A stretch of 64,000 bases of DNA from Asterias amurensis (GCF_032118995.1 NC_092666.1:12536501-12600500), one strand, 5' to 3'; shown: positions 42,868-54,735, counted from the stretch's first letter. Numbers and translations are program-made. The notes: generated by a model not told the origin, from the letters alone.

Positions 42868-43100
42868 AGCCATTGGACACTTTCGGTAAACAGTATTGTC
42901 CAAGGCCCACACTTTGTGTATCACAACTTATATATAAAATAACCAACCTGCGAAAATTTAGGCTCAATTGGTCATCGGAGTCGGGAGAAAATAACGGGAA
43001 ACCCACCCTTTGTTTTCCCACGTTTCGCCTTGTCATGACATGGGATTGTGTTTAAAATGAATTCGTAATTCTCGCTATCAATCGAGAATTGACAATTTGA
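42868..43100 (+). repeat. Family K element, left half
   Basis: TTTAAAGCCATTGGACACTTTC and GGCTCAATTGGTCATCGGAG mark family K, a relative of family A. The right half is missing. Confidence 0.75.
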
Positions 43101-43210
43101 CACACGCTCCAACCTTAACCCATGATTACAATAACCCCATAATGTGGAAGACGGAAACCAAGGCAACTGAAACACCCTAAAACCGTCACCAATAACGAGT
43201 GTATTATATT

Positions 43211-43553
43211 AGCCTTGATCAAGGCTGTTGACGTACTGTTCCCCGGCCCGGTTCGCTGCTCACGCATGCAGTGCATACACAAATGTACGTTACCATACAT
43301 TGTACAGCGAGAACAGTATAGCGTAGTCGTGAGTCTTACGGTCGTGTCTTTCTACTTTCAACCTCGCACACGTGGCTCAAACTTAGGAAGTACCCATGTA
43401 CCGTAAGTATACCGTATACAGATGGTACACGTACATGTACAGTACGTATGTGTACGCACTGTGTTATGTATGGGGGTGCGCTGGCGGAATTCAGTGATGG
43501 GGGACTGGGATTTTGCAGATCGCGGCTGGCCGTAGCGCCTTGATCAAGGCTAG
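43211..43553. repeat. Family L inverted-repeat element
   Basis: Both ends are the self-complementary GCCTTGATCAAGGC. TATATTA and TAGTATTATATA lie outside. The interior contains GTACACGTACATGTACAGTACG alternation and no open frame of note. Confidence 0.65.
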
Positions 43554-43825
43554 TATTATATAGACCTCCATAAAAGGGGGAATTAATTGCAAAATTCCAG
43601 GTGTTTAGGCCCCAAACTTTAGTATAATTATCCCTTCTAAGATGTTACATATTATTGAATAACCTTGATGCGCTGGGCTTATTTATTGGCAGTTTACAAT
43701 TTGAGGAGCGAAATTGCTTTCAATAAAACAAAACTACAAAGCAACGAAAACAGCTCACCCCAATTCATTAAATTCTGCCGCGGCTGGACAGAGAAATACC
43801 AAACAAAAAAAGCTTTCCATAGAAT
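43554..43825. other. Short gene-free interval
   Basis: No gene and no definable repeat ends. Confidence 0.3.
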
Positions 43826-44048
43826 AGAGCGAGTAGACTTGCGGACAAGTCGTTAAATGTCTGTCGCGGTGATAGCATTCCGACTCTATTCCGAGACTAC
43901 TGCTCTCACGACGAATACGGTCTCATTAATGGGGAGGGGAAGTCGGCAACAAGCAGTTTGAGCGAGAGCTGTGATCTCGCGAGACAACGCCACAACTCGA
44001 CTATCTCACCGCGACATGCCGTAAACGACTTGTCCATGAGTCTATGGA
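43826..44048. repeat. Family M inverted-repeat element
   Basis: GCGAGTAGACTTGCGGACAAG and GTCTGTCGCGGTGATAG face CTATCTCACCGCGACATG and CTTGTCCATGAGTCTATGG. Imperfect inverted arms of about 45 bases. Confidence 0.7.
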
Positions 44049-44072
44049 GCGAGTGGAGGTTGTTTATCTCTT

Positions 44073-44456
44073 TAAAGCCATTACACGCTTTCGGAACAGG
44101 ACCAAGATTAAAAATTCACAGATTTACAAATTACTTACAGGGTTTACAGAAGGCAATGGTGAAAGACTTCTCTTAAAATACTATTTCATGAAATGCTTTA
44201 CTTTTTGAGAAAACATTGAAACAGTATCTTTTCTCGATATCGAGAATTACGGATTTATTTTAAACTCATGTCATGACACCATGAACAAACGTGTGGAAAC
44301 AAGGGTGGGTTTTCCCTTTGTTATTTTTCTCCCGACTCCGATGACCAACTGGGCCTATACTTTCACTGGTTTGTTATTTTATATGTAAGTTTGAACAGTG
44401 ATACACGAAGTCTGGGCCTTGGACAATACTGTTTACCGAAAGTGTCCAATGGCTTA
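44073..44456 (+). repeat. Family K element, both ends present
   Basis: TTTAAAGCCATTACACGCTTTC opens and GAAAGTGTCCAATGGCTTAAA closes. CGATATCGAGAATTACGGA lies in the middle. Confidence 0.8.
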
Positions 44457-44884
44457 AATACAAAAATGTCCTCTTCAAGTTTTCCGTAATACTGACTCAA
44501 AAATACCTCAGACAGTTTCGCTGTTCCCGTCACGTGGGAATGTATAAACCTTTGTTTATGACCAGTAAAAAATGTTGAAACATGGGCGTGACACGTGAGC
44601 TTGCACCTGTTCTTATAAGACAGTTTCTTCATTCATATTGGTCGAGAGCAACGGCTGGAACAGTTGTGCCACATCACGCGATACGCGCGACGCACACAGC
44701 ATTCCCTTATAAGGAGTTATTTACCCGAGGACGGCGGAGGGCCTTACCATTTCAGAGCTGGAGGGGTGTTGTGTTGAAAGAAATCATTGAACAATTATAA
44801 TGTTTGCACTTATTTTACTTTTTGACCAAAAGTGTTGATATTTTTGACCGAAAAGGTATTTGTGAAAGGGAATCAAAGTTTGCT
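44457..44884. other. Gene-free interval
   Basis: Small open frames without domains. A CACGTG-containing stretch near 44531 is the only notable motif. Confidence 0.3.
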
Positions 44885-45232
44885 GAATTGGTTTTCAATT
44901 TACCTCCAGTCTCCCCTCCTACATCCAGAATGCTCAGACAATTGACAGTTTCAAAACACAATTAAAAACCCATCTTTTCAATGGTTTCCATCAGTGCCAA
45001 CGAGATTACAATAATTTTTTTCTCATAGTCTAATGATAATGGTTTCTTCTAAATAGCCTGTTATATTGTATATTTAGTGTACCTTTTGTATTATTATCGT
45101 ATATTTCTGGATTTAATTTTCCCGTTTTCCTGCTTACTTATCATTTTTATATATATATTTTTTGTGAAGCGCTTAGAAACTTATTTTTAGTATAAAGCGC
45201 TATATAAATGTATTATTTTTATTATTATTACC
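44885..45232 (+). mobile_element. LINE 3' end (CR1/L2-like) with ATT-rich tail
   Basis: The translation includes TIDSFKTQLKTHLFNGFH and soon a stop, the hallmark C-terminal end of CR1/L2-type ORF2. The 3' untranslated part ends AAGCGCTATATAAATG then (ATT)n. Only about 350 bases remain, as expected of 5'-truncated insertions. Confidence 0.8.
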
Positions 45233-46287
45233 TCGACTTCGTCTCGGTAAAATTATCAAGAACCAGGCCTCGTCGGGATTAAACCACTAGTTGAAAACCT
45301 CTTCACTTCACATTGATTCCCTTATTAAACCTTGGTGTGACAGCCTTGACACGCTTGCCTTTATACAACATGGGGAGCAATAACAATGCCTTTGATAACA
45401 AACTACAGTCCTTCATATTACTATGAAAAACAGCACACCTACCAAGTCTCACACATTAGGCGTGAGACTGAAGCATTTGGGCTCTGTCTCACGCTCACAC
45501 GCACAGCAACCATTTTCTCATGCATTGGTGCCAGACCGGGACAAAAATAAAAATTAACGACATGCATTGCCAAATCGCGCTCGTGTGTACAAAAACGCAA
45601 TCTACAATGTTTGCACAATCTTCAGATTGCACGCATTTTTTTGTACAAACTTTGTACAAACAGAGCGCAAATTTGCAGATTGCGCACGCTTTTGCTCTTC
45701 CAGCAGGTTCAGCTAAAATTCGGCGGAGCGCAAAACGCTTATTGCGCACAAGTTTTTTTCCGATTCGTTTAGCAAATTCGTTAAAATGCGCCCCACTAGC
45801 AGTCAGAAAAAGTGAGCGGAGGATTTTGGACATCATTTTTAGTCGATTTTTTTTTTTAAGTTTGGAAGGAAATAATCTGACACAATCGAACCTCCACATT
45901 AACCATCAACATCTACTGTGTACCTCAAGTGAGTTTTAATTATTCTGAGGGGGGTTTTGATGCATTTTGGAACACTTTTTTTTTTTTTTTTTTTAAGTTG
46001 GGCGGCGATTTAGAAAGGCCTTCTAAAACTGGCAATTTTTTTTCGGGGGGGGGGGTTGAGCTTTGAAAAATCTCACGCATAGCGGGCCTCTGGACTTGGC
46101 ATCTCTGAAACAGAGAGGGAAAAAGGGGAATAACAAAAAAAAACAGATACAAAACTGACGCAGTTTGCAGGATAAACATCAACATAGTTTATGTAGGACA
46201 GCTTCAGAAGTAGTAGACAGCTTCATTGTTGTTTCATCAAATCACACTCGTTCGAATAATTATATATTGCAAAATGTAGACACGCGA
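45233..46287. other. Gene-free interval
   Basis: Both strands are open for about 135 codons across 45495-45939, but composition is low-complexity with GCAAT/TTGCGC motifs and no domain. T- and G-tracts follow near 45985 and 46045. I do not call a gene. Confidence 0.4.
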
Positions 46288-46690
46288 TACCCTTGGCCAA
46301 AGTAATGACCCAGTTTTCTTTACCAGTGTTTTTGTATTATCGCTGATTCATGACTGGTAGACATTTGATATTCCTGGTCAAAAGAGTATGATGCACCGAC
46401 TTGCTTTATTTTGGTTTTGCAATGATCGCTGAATGTTCATGACGTGTCGATGTGATATCCCTGGCCAATGGAGAGTTTCATTGAAATGCACCAACTTGCT
46501 TTAGCTGTGTTTCTTAATGATTGCTGAATATTCATGACGTGTGATTTCCCTTGCCAATGACGTCTAGCAACAGTGTTCCCACTACCTTGCACTAACTCTC
46601 TTTCTTTAATAATCGATGAATATTTATTGCATGTCGACGACATGCTTTCGCTGGCCAATGAAATACTGCCACTTCTGTATTATGGTATTA
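46288..46690 (+). promoter_or_regulatory. Tandem CCAAT/TGACGT units upstream of FReD gene 2
   Basis: Degenerate units about 75-80 bases long repeat the order ATCGCTGAATATTCATGACGTG, then ATTTCCCTGGCCAATGG, then a CTTGCT-containing spacer. At least four can be followed. The same unit occurs upstream of FReD gene 3. GGCCAATGG is a CCAAT box and TGACGT is a CRE/ATF half-site, so an upstream promoter or enhancer role is inferred. Confidence 0.6.
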
Positions 46691-47108
46691 TAGGCATCTC
46701 TATTGGACACAAGCCGTGCCTATTGCTTTTGCCTGCTATGTAGATACCAACTACATTTGCAGCTGCGTCACAACATAATCAAAGCTGCGTGCAAGCTGGA
46801 AGCTTTTCTGCTACACTCACCGTGCTTCATAAAATCGGCGGGAAATTTACGAAATTTGACTGGTTTTGAATAAACATTCTTTAACGTTGCTGTTTGTCAG
46901 TCAAACTTCGCTCAAGCACATTTTGAGCATAAGAATTTCAAATTCATTTTGACGAGTAGAACGCTTGACGTTTTGCTTACATAAAACCAAAACACTTCGT
47001 GGATGCAATCACTAATCGACTGGTTGACTACACAACTGCAAATTGTCAATGGTTTCTGTACTGAACTTCAACATTATTTTGTGTTTTATCTTCATGAACT
47101 AATTCACC

Positions 47109-48482
47109 ATGAAAGGAGTGTTTGTATTTATCTTCTTAATAACATTTTGTGTACGAGGTTGTCTTTCTGTATGTAATGACCGAAAACTGATCTCACACTA
47201 CTACTCACCAATGAATCAGATCTTGAAGAGCCATGGTTTTCAGCAGAAGACTGTTTCTTCTCCTGTGCTGTGTGGTCGAGACTGCGCCATCAGCCCCCAA
47301 TGTCAGTCATTCAACTACCACCCCAGTACACATCTTTGTGTACTGAAAAATGCAACCAGATCCAACAACCTGGATGACTTAGTCCATCTCCTGGGATGGG
47401 TCTATTATGGCGAAAATATGGATACTCCATTAATCGAAACAAATGTTTCACCGATGGTTACAACACCCACGACTGCAGCAGTTGTCACCCATCAAGCACC
47501 GACGACACCAATGTCCCCTGGCACTGATGTCACATCCTCTGCTGCTATTGGCTCTCAAGCACCGACGACACCAATGGCATTTGACACTTCAGCAGAAATG
47601 ACACATCGAGTGACATCCTCTGCTACTGTTGACACTCACGCACCGACGACACCAAAGTCCCCTGACATAGATGTCACATCCTCTGCTGCTATTGATACTC
47701 AAGCACCGACGACATCAATGTCCCCTGACACCGATGTCACATCCACTGCTGCTACTAACACTATAGCACCGGCGACGACACCAATGGCATCTGACACTTC
47801 GGCAGAGATGACTAAACAAGTCACATCATCTGCAACCTTCAAGAGCTGTCGAGAGTTACTACTATCAGGTACGAATGACAATGGTAACTACACAATCTAC
47901 CCCGATGGTCTGCTAGAGGGCGTCCAGGTCTACTGTGATATGGAGACCGACGGTGGAGGCTGGATCGTGTTCCAGAGAAGACAAGATGGCTCTGTTGACT
48001 TTTACCGTAACTGGGCTGAATATCAATCTGGATTTGGCGATCTCAACGGTGAGTTCTGGCTGGGAAACAATAACCTCCGAGCACTTACTACCAACGGACA
48101 ATGGCAACTGCTTATTGAACTAGAAGACTGGGCCGGTGGGAAATTTTGGGCGGCTTATGAAGAGTTTGCTGTTTCCGGTAACCTGTATACTCTACATATC
48201 GGCTCATATGACATGAAAAGCACGGTTGGTGATTCAATGCTTTATCATGACGGCTATCCATTCACAACAAAGGACCAAGACAATGACAACATGGACTATA
48301 ACTGTGCAGTTAGAAAAGAAGGTGCCTGGTGGTTCGAATCCTGTTTTAAAGCACACCTTAATGGTAAATACTACGACCACAGCAAAGTTGACCATGCACT
48401 GGGAATTCAGTGGAAGGCAGTCTCAGGTGGCTTTTACTATTCCTTGAAGAGTTGCGCCATGAAAATAAGGGAAGTGCGTTAA
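47109..48482 (+). CDS. FReD gene 2: PAN-like, Thr-rich repeat stalk, fibrinogen domain, 457 aa
   Basis: An intronless frame whose ATG sits in TTCACCATGA, the same context as gene 3. Residues 1-20 form a signal peptide. About 22-105 is the Cys-rich PAN/apple-like module (CNDRKLISHYYS, PVLCGRDC, QCQSFNY). About 110-243 is a stalk of roughly 20-residue repeats built on APTTPMSPDTDVTSSAA, which is probably O-glycosylated. Residues 244-457 are the FReD with DGGGWIVFQRRQDG, the DQDNDN calcium loop, NCAVRKEGAWWFESC and the KSCAMKIRE end. No membrane segment or GPI signal is seen, so the protein should be secreted. By analogy with FREPs and ficolins it probably binds glycans on microbes or self tissue. 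The FReD holds five cysteines instead of four. Confidence 0.93.
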   Translation: MKGVFVFIFLITFCVRGCLSVCNDRKLISHYYSPMNQILKSHGFQQKTVSSPVLCGRDCAISPQCQSFNYHPSTHLCVLKNATRSNNLDDLVHLLGWVYYGENMDTPLIETNVSPMVTTPTTAAVVTHQAPTTPMSPGTDVTSSAAIGSQAPTTPMAFDTSAEMTHRVTSSATVDTHAPTTPKSPDIDVTSSAAIDTQAPTTSMSPDTDVTSTAATNTIAPATTPMASDTSAEMTKQVTSSATFKSCRELLLSGTNDNGNYTIYPDGLLEGVQVYCDMETDGGGWIVFQRRQDGSVDFYRNWAEYQSGFGDLNGEFWLGNNNLRALTTNGQWQLLIELEDWAGGKFWAAYEEFAVSGNLYTLHIGSYDMKSTVGDSMLYHDGYPFTTKDQDNDNMDYNCAVRKEGAWWFESCFKAHLNGKYYDHSKVDHALGIQWKAVSGGFYYSLKSCAMKIREVR

Positions 48483-48675
48483 GTTTCGTTTTCTTGTCGC
48501 AAAATAATCTGAAATTATAATTTAATAATTATTTAAATTGTTTAAATTGTAGTTGGCGAAATAGAAAATTGCACTTTTGTTTGTTGTTAAATTTAACACA
48601 CGAGATTCTTCGATTAATGGTAGGTTTAAAACGTATTGTAAATATTTCACATTTTTTATATTTTTGGTCTATATC

Positions 48676-48965
48676 CTTAAAGCCATTGGACACGTTCGGT
48701 AAAGAGTATTGTCCAAGGCCCACACTTCGTGTATCACAACTTATATATAAAATAACAAACCCGTGAAAATTTTGGCTCAATCGGTCATCGGAGTCAGGAG
48801 AAAATAACGGGAAAACCCACCCTTGTTTCCGCATGTTTTGCCGTGTCATGACATGTGTTTAAAATTAGTCCGTAATTCTCGATATCGAGAATTGATAATT
48901 GTTTTAATGTTTTCTCAAAAAGTAAAGCACTTCCTGGAATAATATAAAACAAATAACACTGGTGT
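48676..48965 (+). repeat. Family K element 3' of FReD gene 2, truncated right end
   Basis: TTAAAGCCATTGGACACGTTCG opens. GGCTCAATCGGTCATCGGAG and CGATATCGAGAATTG follow, then the match is lost. Confidence 0.75.
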
Positions 48966-49436
48966 CAACGGCATAGCCACTATATTCTAAACGCAGCTTT
49001 CGCGAAAAGAGGTTATTTCGCACTCGATATTATTAAAAAATTTTAGGCTTGATATGAAGCCTTTTATATAATTTTAGGCATCTAAAGTAAAACAAAAACA
49101 TTAATATACCTATGTTGGGACAACTGAGAACACCGGTCTGTGACAATATTACCAAACATGTCCAGTGCCTTTAAAAGTTACATACTGGCACCAACAATTT
49201 CATTAGAACGCAAAATTTGGACCGATTTGTTAAGGTTTGAGTATAACTATAAATTTCCATGATTTACGTGGCCCTGCTTTCATTACCGAAAACAAAATTT
49301 GATCTACTTTGTAAGTCGGCATAGACCTACGTCCTGAAAGTTTCATGGTTTACTGTTTACAACCTCCCGACACCAAAATAAAATGAGTAAACCCATGTTA
49401 TAAACGGTGCATTATTGTTAAACTTATGTTGTTGGT
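48966..49436. other. Gene-free interval with a family A scrap
   Basis: Near 49120-49172 ACACCGGTCTGTGACAATATT and CAAACATGTCCAGTGCCTTTAA are a family A right end. The rest is unassigned. Confidence 0.45.
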
Positions 49437-49798
49437 TAAAGGCAGTAGACACTATTATTGGTAATTACTCAAAATAGTTATTATCATAAAAACTAACTTG
49501 GTAACGAGTAATGGGGAGAGGTTGATAGTATAAAAAAAATTGAGAAACGGCTCCTTCTGAAGTGCAGAAGTTTTCGAGAAAGAAGTAATTTTCCACGAAT
49601 TTGATTTCGAGACCTCAGAATTAGATTTTGAGGTCTCGAAATCAAGCATCTAAAAGCACACAACTTCGTGTGACAAGGTTGTTATTAAATATTCTTTCAT
49701 TATTATCTCGGAACTTCGATGACTAATTGAGCTCAAATTTTCCCAGGTTTGTTATTTTATGTATAATATTGCGATTCACCAAGTGAGAAGACTGGTAG
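49437..49798 (+). repeat. Family A element, right terminus missing
   Basis: GTTAAAGGCAGTAGACACTATT opens. The copy runs in order to CCAAGTGAGAAGACTGG and then stops at unrelated sequence. Confidence 0.8.
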
Positions 49799-50590
49799 AA
49801 GACTCCGGCCTCGTTTTGTAACCTCGTTGATACCTCGAAAGCCATGCTTCACCCCGCGGTATCAAGTACTGTTTTTTTATGTGCCATGCGGTATAGTATC
49901 TATGCATTTCGTAACGTCAGAGCGGAAAAAAAAACCGACACACACCGGGGTCGACCCAGGGGAGCTAAACGAACGCACCCCATATATTATGTACGTACTT
50001 CTATTGGTAGCACTATGCATTGGGTAACCTTTGAGTGTTATGTGGCAAAACCATTCAAGGTACCTCATGATCATTGTTTACGTATTGCATGAGCATGCGC
50101 ATAATTTCGAGAACATTTTTTTCGCAACATTTTTCGCAAGTACTTTTCGAGTACTCTTCGCAAGTACCCAAATATGTTTCAAAGTTTTGTTTCAAAGTCT
50201 TGTAGTTGAGTAATTAAAACTGACAGTACTGACCAAACACTAGTGAGGAAAATATCTAACGGTTTGTAAAAGATAACAAAAACATTAGTTGGGGAATAAT
50301 CTTACTGTATTTGAAAATGTATAAAACTTCGGAATAAAACATAAAAATAGAAGTAATGTACGTTTTTGCTGTGAATCGCTTTTAAACATTGTTCTCATTT
50401 TTTTTTTACATTTTTTTTAAATATATATATATATTTGTTTTAACAATTTGTTTTGGTGAAAGTAATTCGTATAATCGTTTTAAGTTTCCGTGGTGATAAA
50501 AAAAACATTAAATTGGTTTTCCCTCGGGTCGACCCCGCAGTGCTCACTTGGGTGAGCCCCTGACAAGAGCTAATCGAACGAAGATCACAC
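49799..50590. other. Gene-free interval with a repeated GC-rich phrase
   Basis: GGGGTCGACCCAGGGGAGC followed by TAAACGAACGCACCC at 49946-49980 recurs at 50714-50757. Between them are AT microsatellite-like runs near 50420. No gene. Confidence 0.4.
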
Positions 50591-50607
50591 TCGCCCTCTC
50601 GTGGTGA
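50591..50607 (-). promoter_or_regulatory. CTCF-like motif
   Basis: The minus strand reads TCACCACGAGAGGGCGA, one mismatch from the CCASYAGRKGGCR core. It lies in a GC-rich patch. Confidence 0.3.
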
Positions 50608-50917
50608 CGGCATGCTCCTCAGGTCGTCCCCCAAGTGACCCACTCCACAAGCAGGGCACTGGGGGCACACCCGGGTGAGCCCCTGGAATGACGTTAAAGC
50701 TATTCGAACGTACCGGGGCAGACCGGGGTCGACCCAGGGAAGCTAAACGAACGCACCCATTATGAATCGCACGACCGGTGATCGAGGGTATGAGTTCTTC
50801 TATATGGCCTCGTTATCTATCGTGCTAAGAGATCACGCATGAAGCTTACTTAGCGCCCTCTGTTGACTTCTCCATGATGCGCTGTAAAAATAATGATTCA
50901 ACGAAATAGGGCATTGA

Positions 50918-51413
50918 TAGACTGGTCCTAGCCTCAACATCTGACGTCACACTTAGAGGCTCGTGAACAGCGCCAGAGAGTGGCCCCTAGACTAGGTCAC
51001 GCCCTGCCCATCTTCACCTTCCACTTATAACCCATGCAGACGACCGCAAGTGCAGCTGACCAATCAAAACACAGATATTGAAAACCAACGTCATGTACGT
51101 TTATCCAAAGGAATTATTGTATCCAATGAAATCACCGGTTCTGAAAAGCAAGTACCTGTCTTTATCCGGGGCCGCAAGGTTCAAAGGACAGGTACTGGTT
51201 GTTCAGAACCGTCGATATTATTGGTTTACGATGTATTAGAGTACATGAACATCCATTTAGTGATGTTATGTAAGTACAATTTGACTGCGAAATGAATGCA
51301 AGTTCATCGGTACATCCATACAACGTGACCTTCAAAACGTTGCTGGCTCGAGGCCACTCACTGGCGCTATTCACGAGCCCCGAAGTGTGACGTCAGATGT
51401 TCAGGCTAGGGCA
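50918..51413. repeat. Family P inverted-repeat element with long arms
   Basis: TAGACTGGTCCTAGCCTCAAC and CATCTGACGTCACACTTAGAG face GAAGTGTGACGTCAGATGTTC and AGGCTAGGGC. The interior has a second foldback (GGTTCTGAAAAGCAAGTACC against GGTACTGGTTGTTCAGAACC). Decayed halves occur at about 52612-52812 and 61800-61998. Confidence 0.75.
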
Positions 51414-51460
51414 ATGCAAAACAAACGTCATCGTTGTACATCAAAGAGCTTTTTTTCCAA

Positions 51461-52000
51461 TGGGAGACTTTTTGAAAGCTCTGCCACTAGAGGGCAGCAG
51501 ACCTACCAGGTAAGGGTGCACAACTCCTATAGCAAACAATGGTAAATGCTAAAAATTCAAAAATACTAAAAAAAAATGATAGTTATAGAAGTCTCTCAGC
51601 CTCTTGAAAATTAAATCAGATACATTGTCATACAACTAAACTTCAGATTTCTTCTCAACTTTGCTAGGTTAGCATTTTGGATTTTTGCTAATTACCCTAG
51701 AAGAAACACTCCCAAAACCTCATGCACACCGCTTGTTATCCTTGGGGAACTCGTGTCCAGTACGTCCTGTTCCAGAACAGTTTGGTTTATGCTGGCAATG
51801 TGAAAAACAAAACACAGTTTGGCTAAATATAAAATACAAAATCAAAAACACGCAAAACACAAGGTATGTGCTGTCAGTGACCGTCACTCATGCTTCTCCT
51901 ATTCCTAAGTTGTTGACATTACCTGGTGAAGAGCGCCCTCTCTTGGTGATTGGCAGATCTTGCAGATTCACAGATCTTATTGGCAGTCTAAAGTTTCCCA
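51461..52000 (+). repeat. Family I inverted-repeat element, second copy
   Basis: The same ends and interior as 41771-42289, with small indels and an extra partial repeat of GGCAGATCTTGCAG near its right end. Confidence 0.85.
51484..51498 (+). promoter_or_regulatory. CTCF-like motif inside family I, second copy
   Basis: CCACTAGAGGGCAGC is unchanged from the first copy although other family I positions differ. Confidence 0.4.
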
Positions 52001-52510
52001 TTATTATTTTAGTCAACATTTTGATTTATGATAAAATACAAACAAATAGTTTTCAATTTAACATTTCGTTAACATTGAAGAACAGGATTACCTTTTTTCA
52101 GTATTTGTTTCTTTTAATTAAACAACAATAAACGACTTTGAGGGACTTTTGGTGTAGGTAGGTGGCATAATACTTTTTAAGTAGATCCATTGTGCTTAAA
52201 ACTGCGTGAATTTGAACGTGAACATTAGAAAATTGTGTCGTTTAACTCTAACGTTTTTAGCACATTATACGTGAACCTGAAGTAACCATTAAATTTCACG
52301 TCAGGTACGTACGTGCAGACGTCATGAGCATGGAACAAGCCCATAGTGGCGACGTCACCTAGAAACAACACAATTTTTTGATGCTCACGATTCACGTGTT
52401 TGCACGCGTAACGTGCAGCTTAACCTCGCTATTATCTCGGATGCTTCTACAACGTAGTGCTTAAAAGTAAGCAATGAGAGACAATCTGGCGATTTAAAAT
52501 GATTTTTTTG
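52001..52510. other. Gene-free interval
   Basis: GGGACTTTTGGTGTAGGTAGG then TGGCATAATAC near 52143 resembles the sequence around the 53413 motif. No gene. Confidence 0.35.
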
Positions 52511-52897
52511 TTAAAATACTACCCAAACACTGAACGTACTTGACTTATAATAGATGTGAAATTTGCATCGGGATAAAGAATACTAATTTTTGGTTTTTAC
52601 CCATACGCCGATGTGTGGTAGTCTGGTCCCCTGTCTTTATCCGCAATATTAAAGACAGATTTTGGCTTTACATGTATACGCCAAATTAACTGCAAATATC
52701 CAGGATGAAGACCATGTGAAATGAATGGGAGGTCAAAGGTGATTATGGACTTGGGTTAAAAAGCGTTATTCACAAGCATCGAAGTGTGACGTCAGATGTT
52801 CAGGCTACTAAAAATAATGGACATTTGAGGTCATGTAAGACATTTCATTATTGTTGATTAACAAATGTTTTTCTTTTATAGTTCATTCGGTATTTTG

Positions 52898-53288
52898 ATT
52901 AAAGGCAGAAGACACTACCGGTAATTACTCAAAATAATTATTAGCAAAAAACCTTACTTGGTAACGAGTATTTGGGAGAGGTTGATAGTTTAAAACATTG
53001 TGAGAAACGGCTTCCTCTGAAGTGACATAGTTTTCGAGAAAGAAGTAATTCTCTACGATTTTGATTTCGAGACCTCGCTACTCGATTTTGAGGTACCGAA
53101 TTCAAGCATCCTCAACGGCGCGCACTACTTCGTGTGACAAGGGTATTTTTTCTTTCATTACTATCACGCAACTTCGACGAACAGCTGAGCTCAAATTTTT
53201 ACAGTTTTTTTGTATGCATATGTTGAGATACACCAAGTGAGAAGACTGGTCTTTGACAATTACCATTAGTGTCCAATGTCATTAATTT
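52898..53288 (+). repeat. Family A element within duplication copy 1
   Basis: ATTAAAGGCAGAAGACACTACC opens and ATTAGTGTCCAATGTCATTAA closes. Confidence 0.85.
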
Positions 53289-53412
53289 AATGTTAACATG
53301 CAACAATACACTTATATTTATTAGTATTTTTAACATTTAATTAACATGGTGCATACTTTGTAACTATTTTCTCTTTATTCAATTATAATACGGCAATAAG
53401 AGACTTTCTGGA

Positions 53413-53427
53413 ACACTAGGTGGCAGC
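53413..53427 (+). promoter_or_regulatory. CTCF-like motif in duplication copy 1
   Basis: ACACTAGGTGGCAGC matches the CTCF core at all but the first position. The twin is at 62592. Confidence 0.35.
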
Positions 53428-54043
53428 AAATTTATCAAGTAATTCTACCGTTCTCAAAATTTTGCACACGCTCCTGAACGATATACAAAAAGTAGACAGT
53501 TCTCTTGGATGGTTCTGTCACATAGCGCTCCAAAGCCTCCAACTGAATTTTGCGACAAATATAAATAAGTAATCTTTAAATACAAGAGCATAAAGTAACT
53601 GACTAAAATAAATAGCTGTAGAACGAAACTCCACAAGTAAAACAACCTATTTTTAAACGATCAGAGACAATCAACTAAATACTTTTTGTTTATAATCTCA
53701 TTACATTGGCCTACATGTGAAATGTTTGCATACAGAGCGACGTTAACTGCCAAAAATAGAAAATTAAATAAAAAGATACTTGATTTTTGATTATGCGTTT
53801 ACCATTTCAGTTATCTTTGGGTTGTTGACACACAACAATAGTTATCAATGAAACCTTTATAATTATGAATAAACCTCTAATAAATCTGATGCCAGTTGAG
53901 AAAATTGGGTGTTGTTTATAATTGCATGACGTCACATTGCAAAACAACTACAAGTGCGTAACAAAGACACATTTCCCTTTCATTAGTTTTTTTTCTCGGG
54001 CCTGTATCACACAGCCACGACCCTGCCGGTTTTAAACGGCAGT

Positions 54044-54430
54044 TTAAAGGAACACGTTGCCTTGGATCGGACGAGTTGGTCTTAAGCGTTTGAAACCGTT
54101 TGTTATGAAATGCATATGGTTGGAAGGATGTTTTAAAAGTAGAATATAATGATCCACAAAAGTTTCACTAAAAGGTGCACGGTTTTCATTTCACGTCGCG
54201 AACTAACACGGACGGCCATTTATGGGAGTCAAAAATTTGACTCCCATAAATGGCCGACCGTGTTAGTCGACGAAGTAAAAAGAAAACCACGCAATTTCGA
54301 GGCATACTTGTGTAGATCATTGTATTCTACTTTTACAACATCTTTCTAACCATGACGATTTTATAACAAACGGTTACAGAACGCTTTTCAAGGACCAACT
54401 CGATCGATCAATGGCAACGTGAACCTTTAA
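54044..54430. repeat. Family H foldback element
   Basis: TTAAAGGAACACGTTGCC opens and GGCAACGTGAACCTTTAA closes. The central stem GGCCATTTATGGGAGTCAAA is preserved as at 583-973. Confidence 0.88.
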
Positions 54431-54491
54431 GAACCCGTCGCTAACCTTTTATTCCCTTAGTAACCTTGCGGATACAACCACGAGAAAAGCA

Positions 54492-54735
54492 GGGGCCAAT
54501 TTCATACAGCTGCTTAAGCAAAAAAAATCGCTTAAGCACGAAAATAGCTCGCTTATTTTACACATGTTACTGGCCAAAATTTCATGCCATATACATTGCT
54601 TATGACTAGTATTTAGCTGTTGTTTACTTAGCATAACAATTGAGTGATATCTTGACCGGTAATCTGATTTTACTTAGCAATGAATTTTTTGCTTAAGCAA
54701 AATTTTTGCCTAAGCAGCTCTATGAAATTGGGCCC
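54492..54735 (+). repeat. Family G inverted-repeat element
   Basis: GGGGCCAATTTCATACAGCTGC faces GCAGCTCTATGAAATTGGGCCC. It is separated from the family H element by about 60 bases that recur with it. Confidence 0.88.

Noticed and set aside
45495-45939. Opposite-strand open frames of about 135 codons each
   Set aside because: Both strands are open over the same low-complexity, GCAAT/TTGCGC-rich stretch, with no domain, leader or splice pattern.
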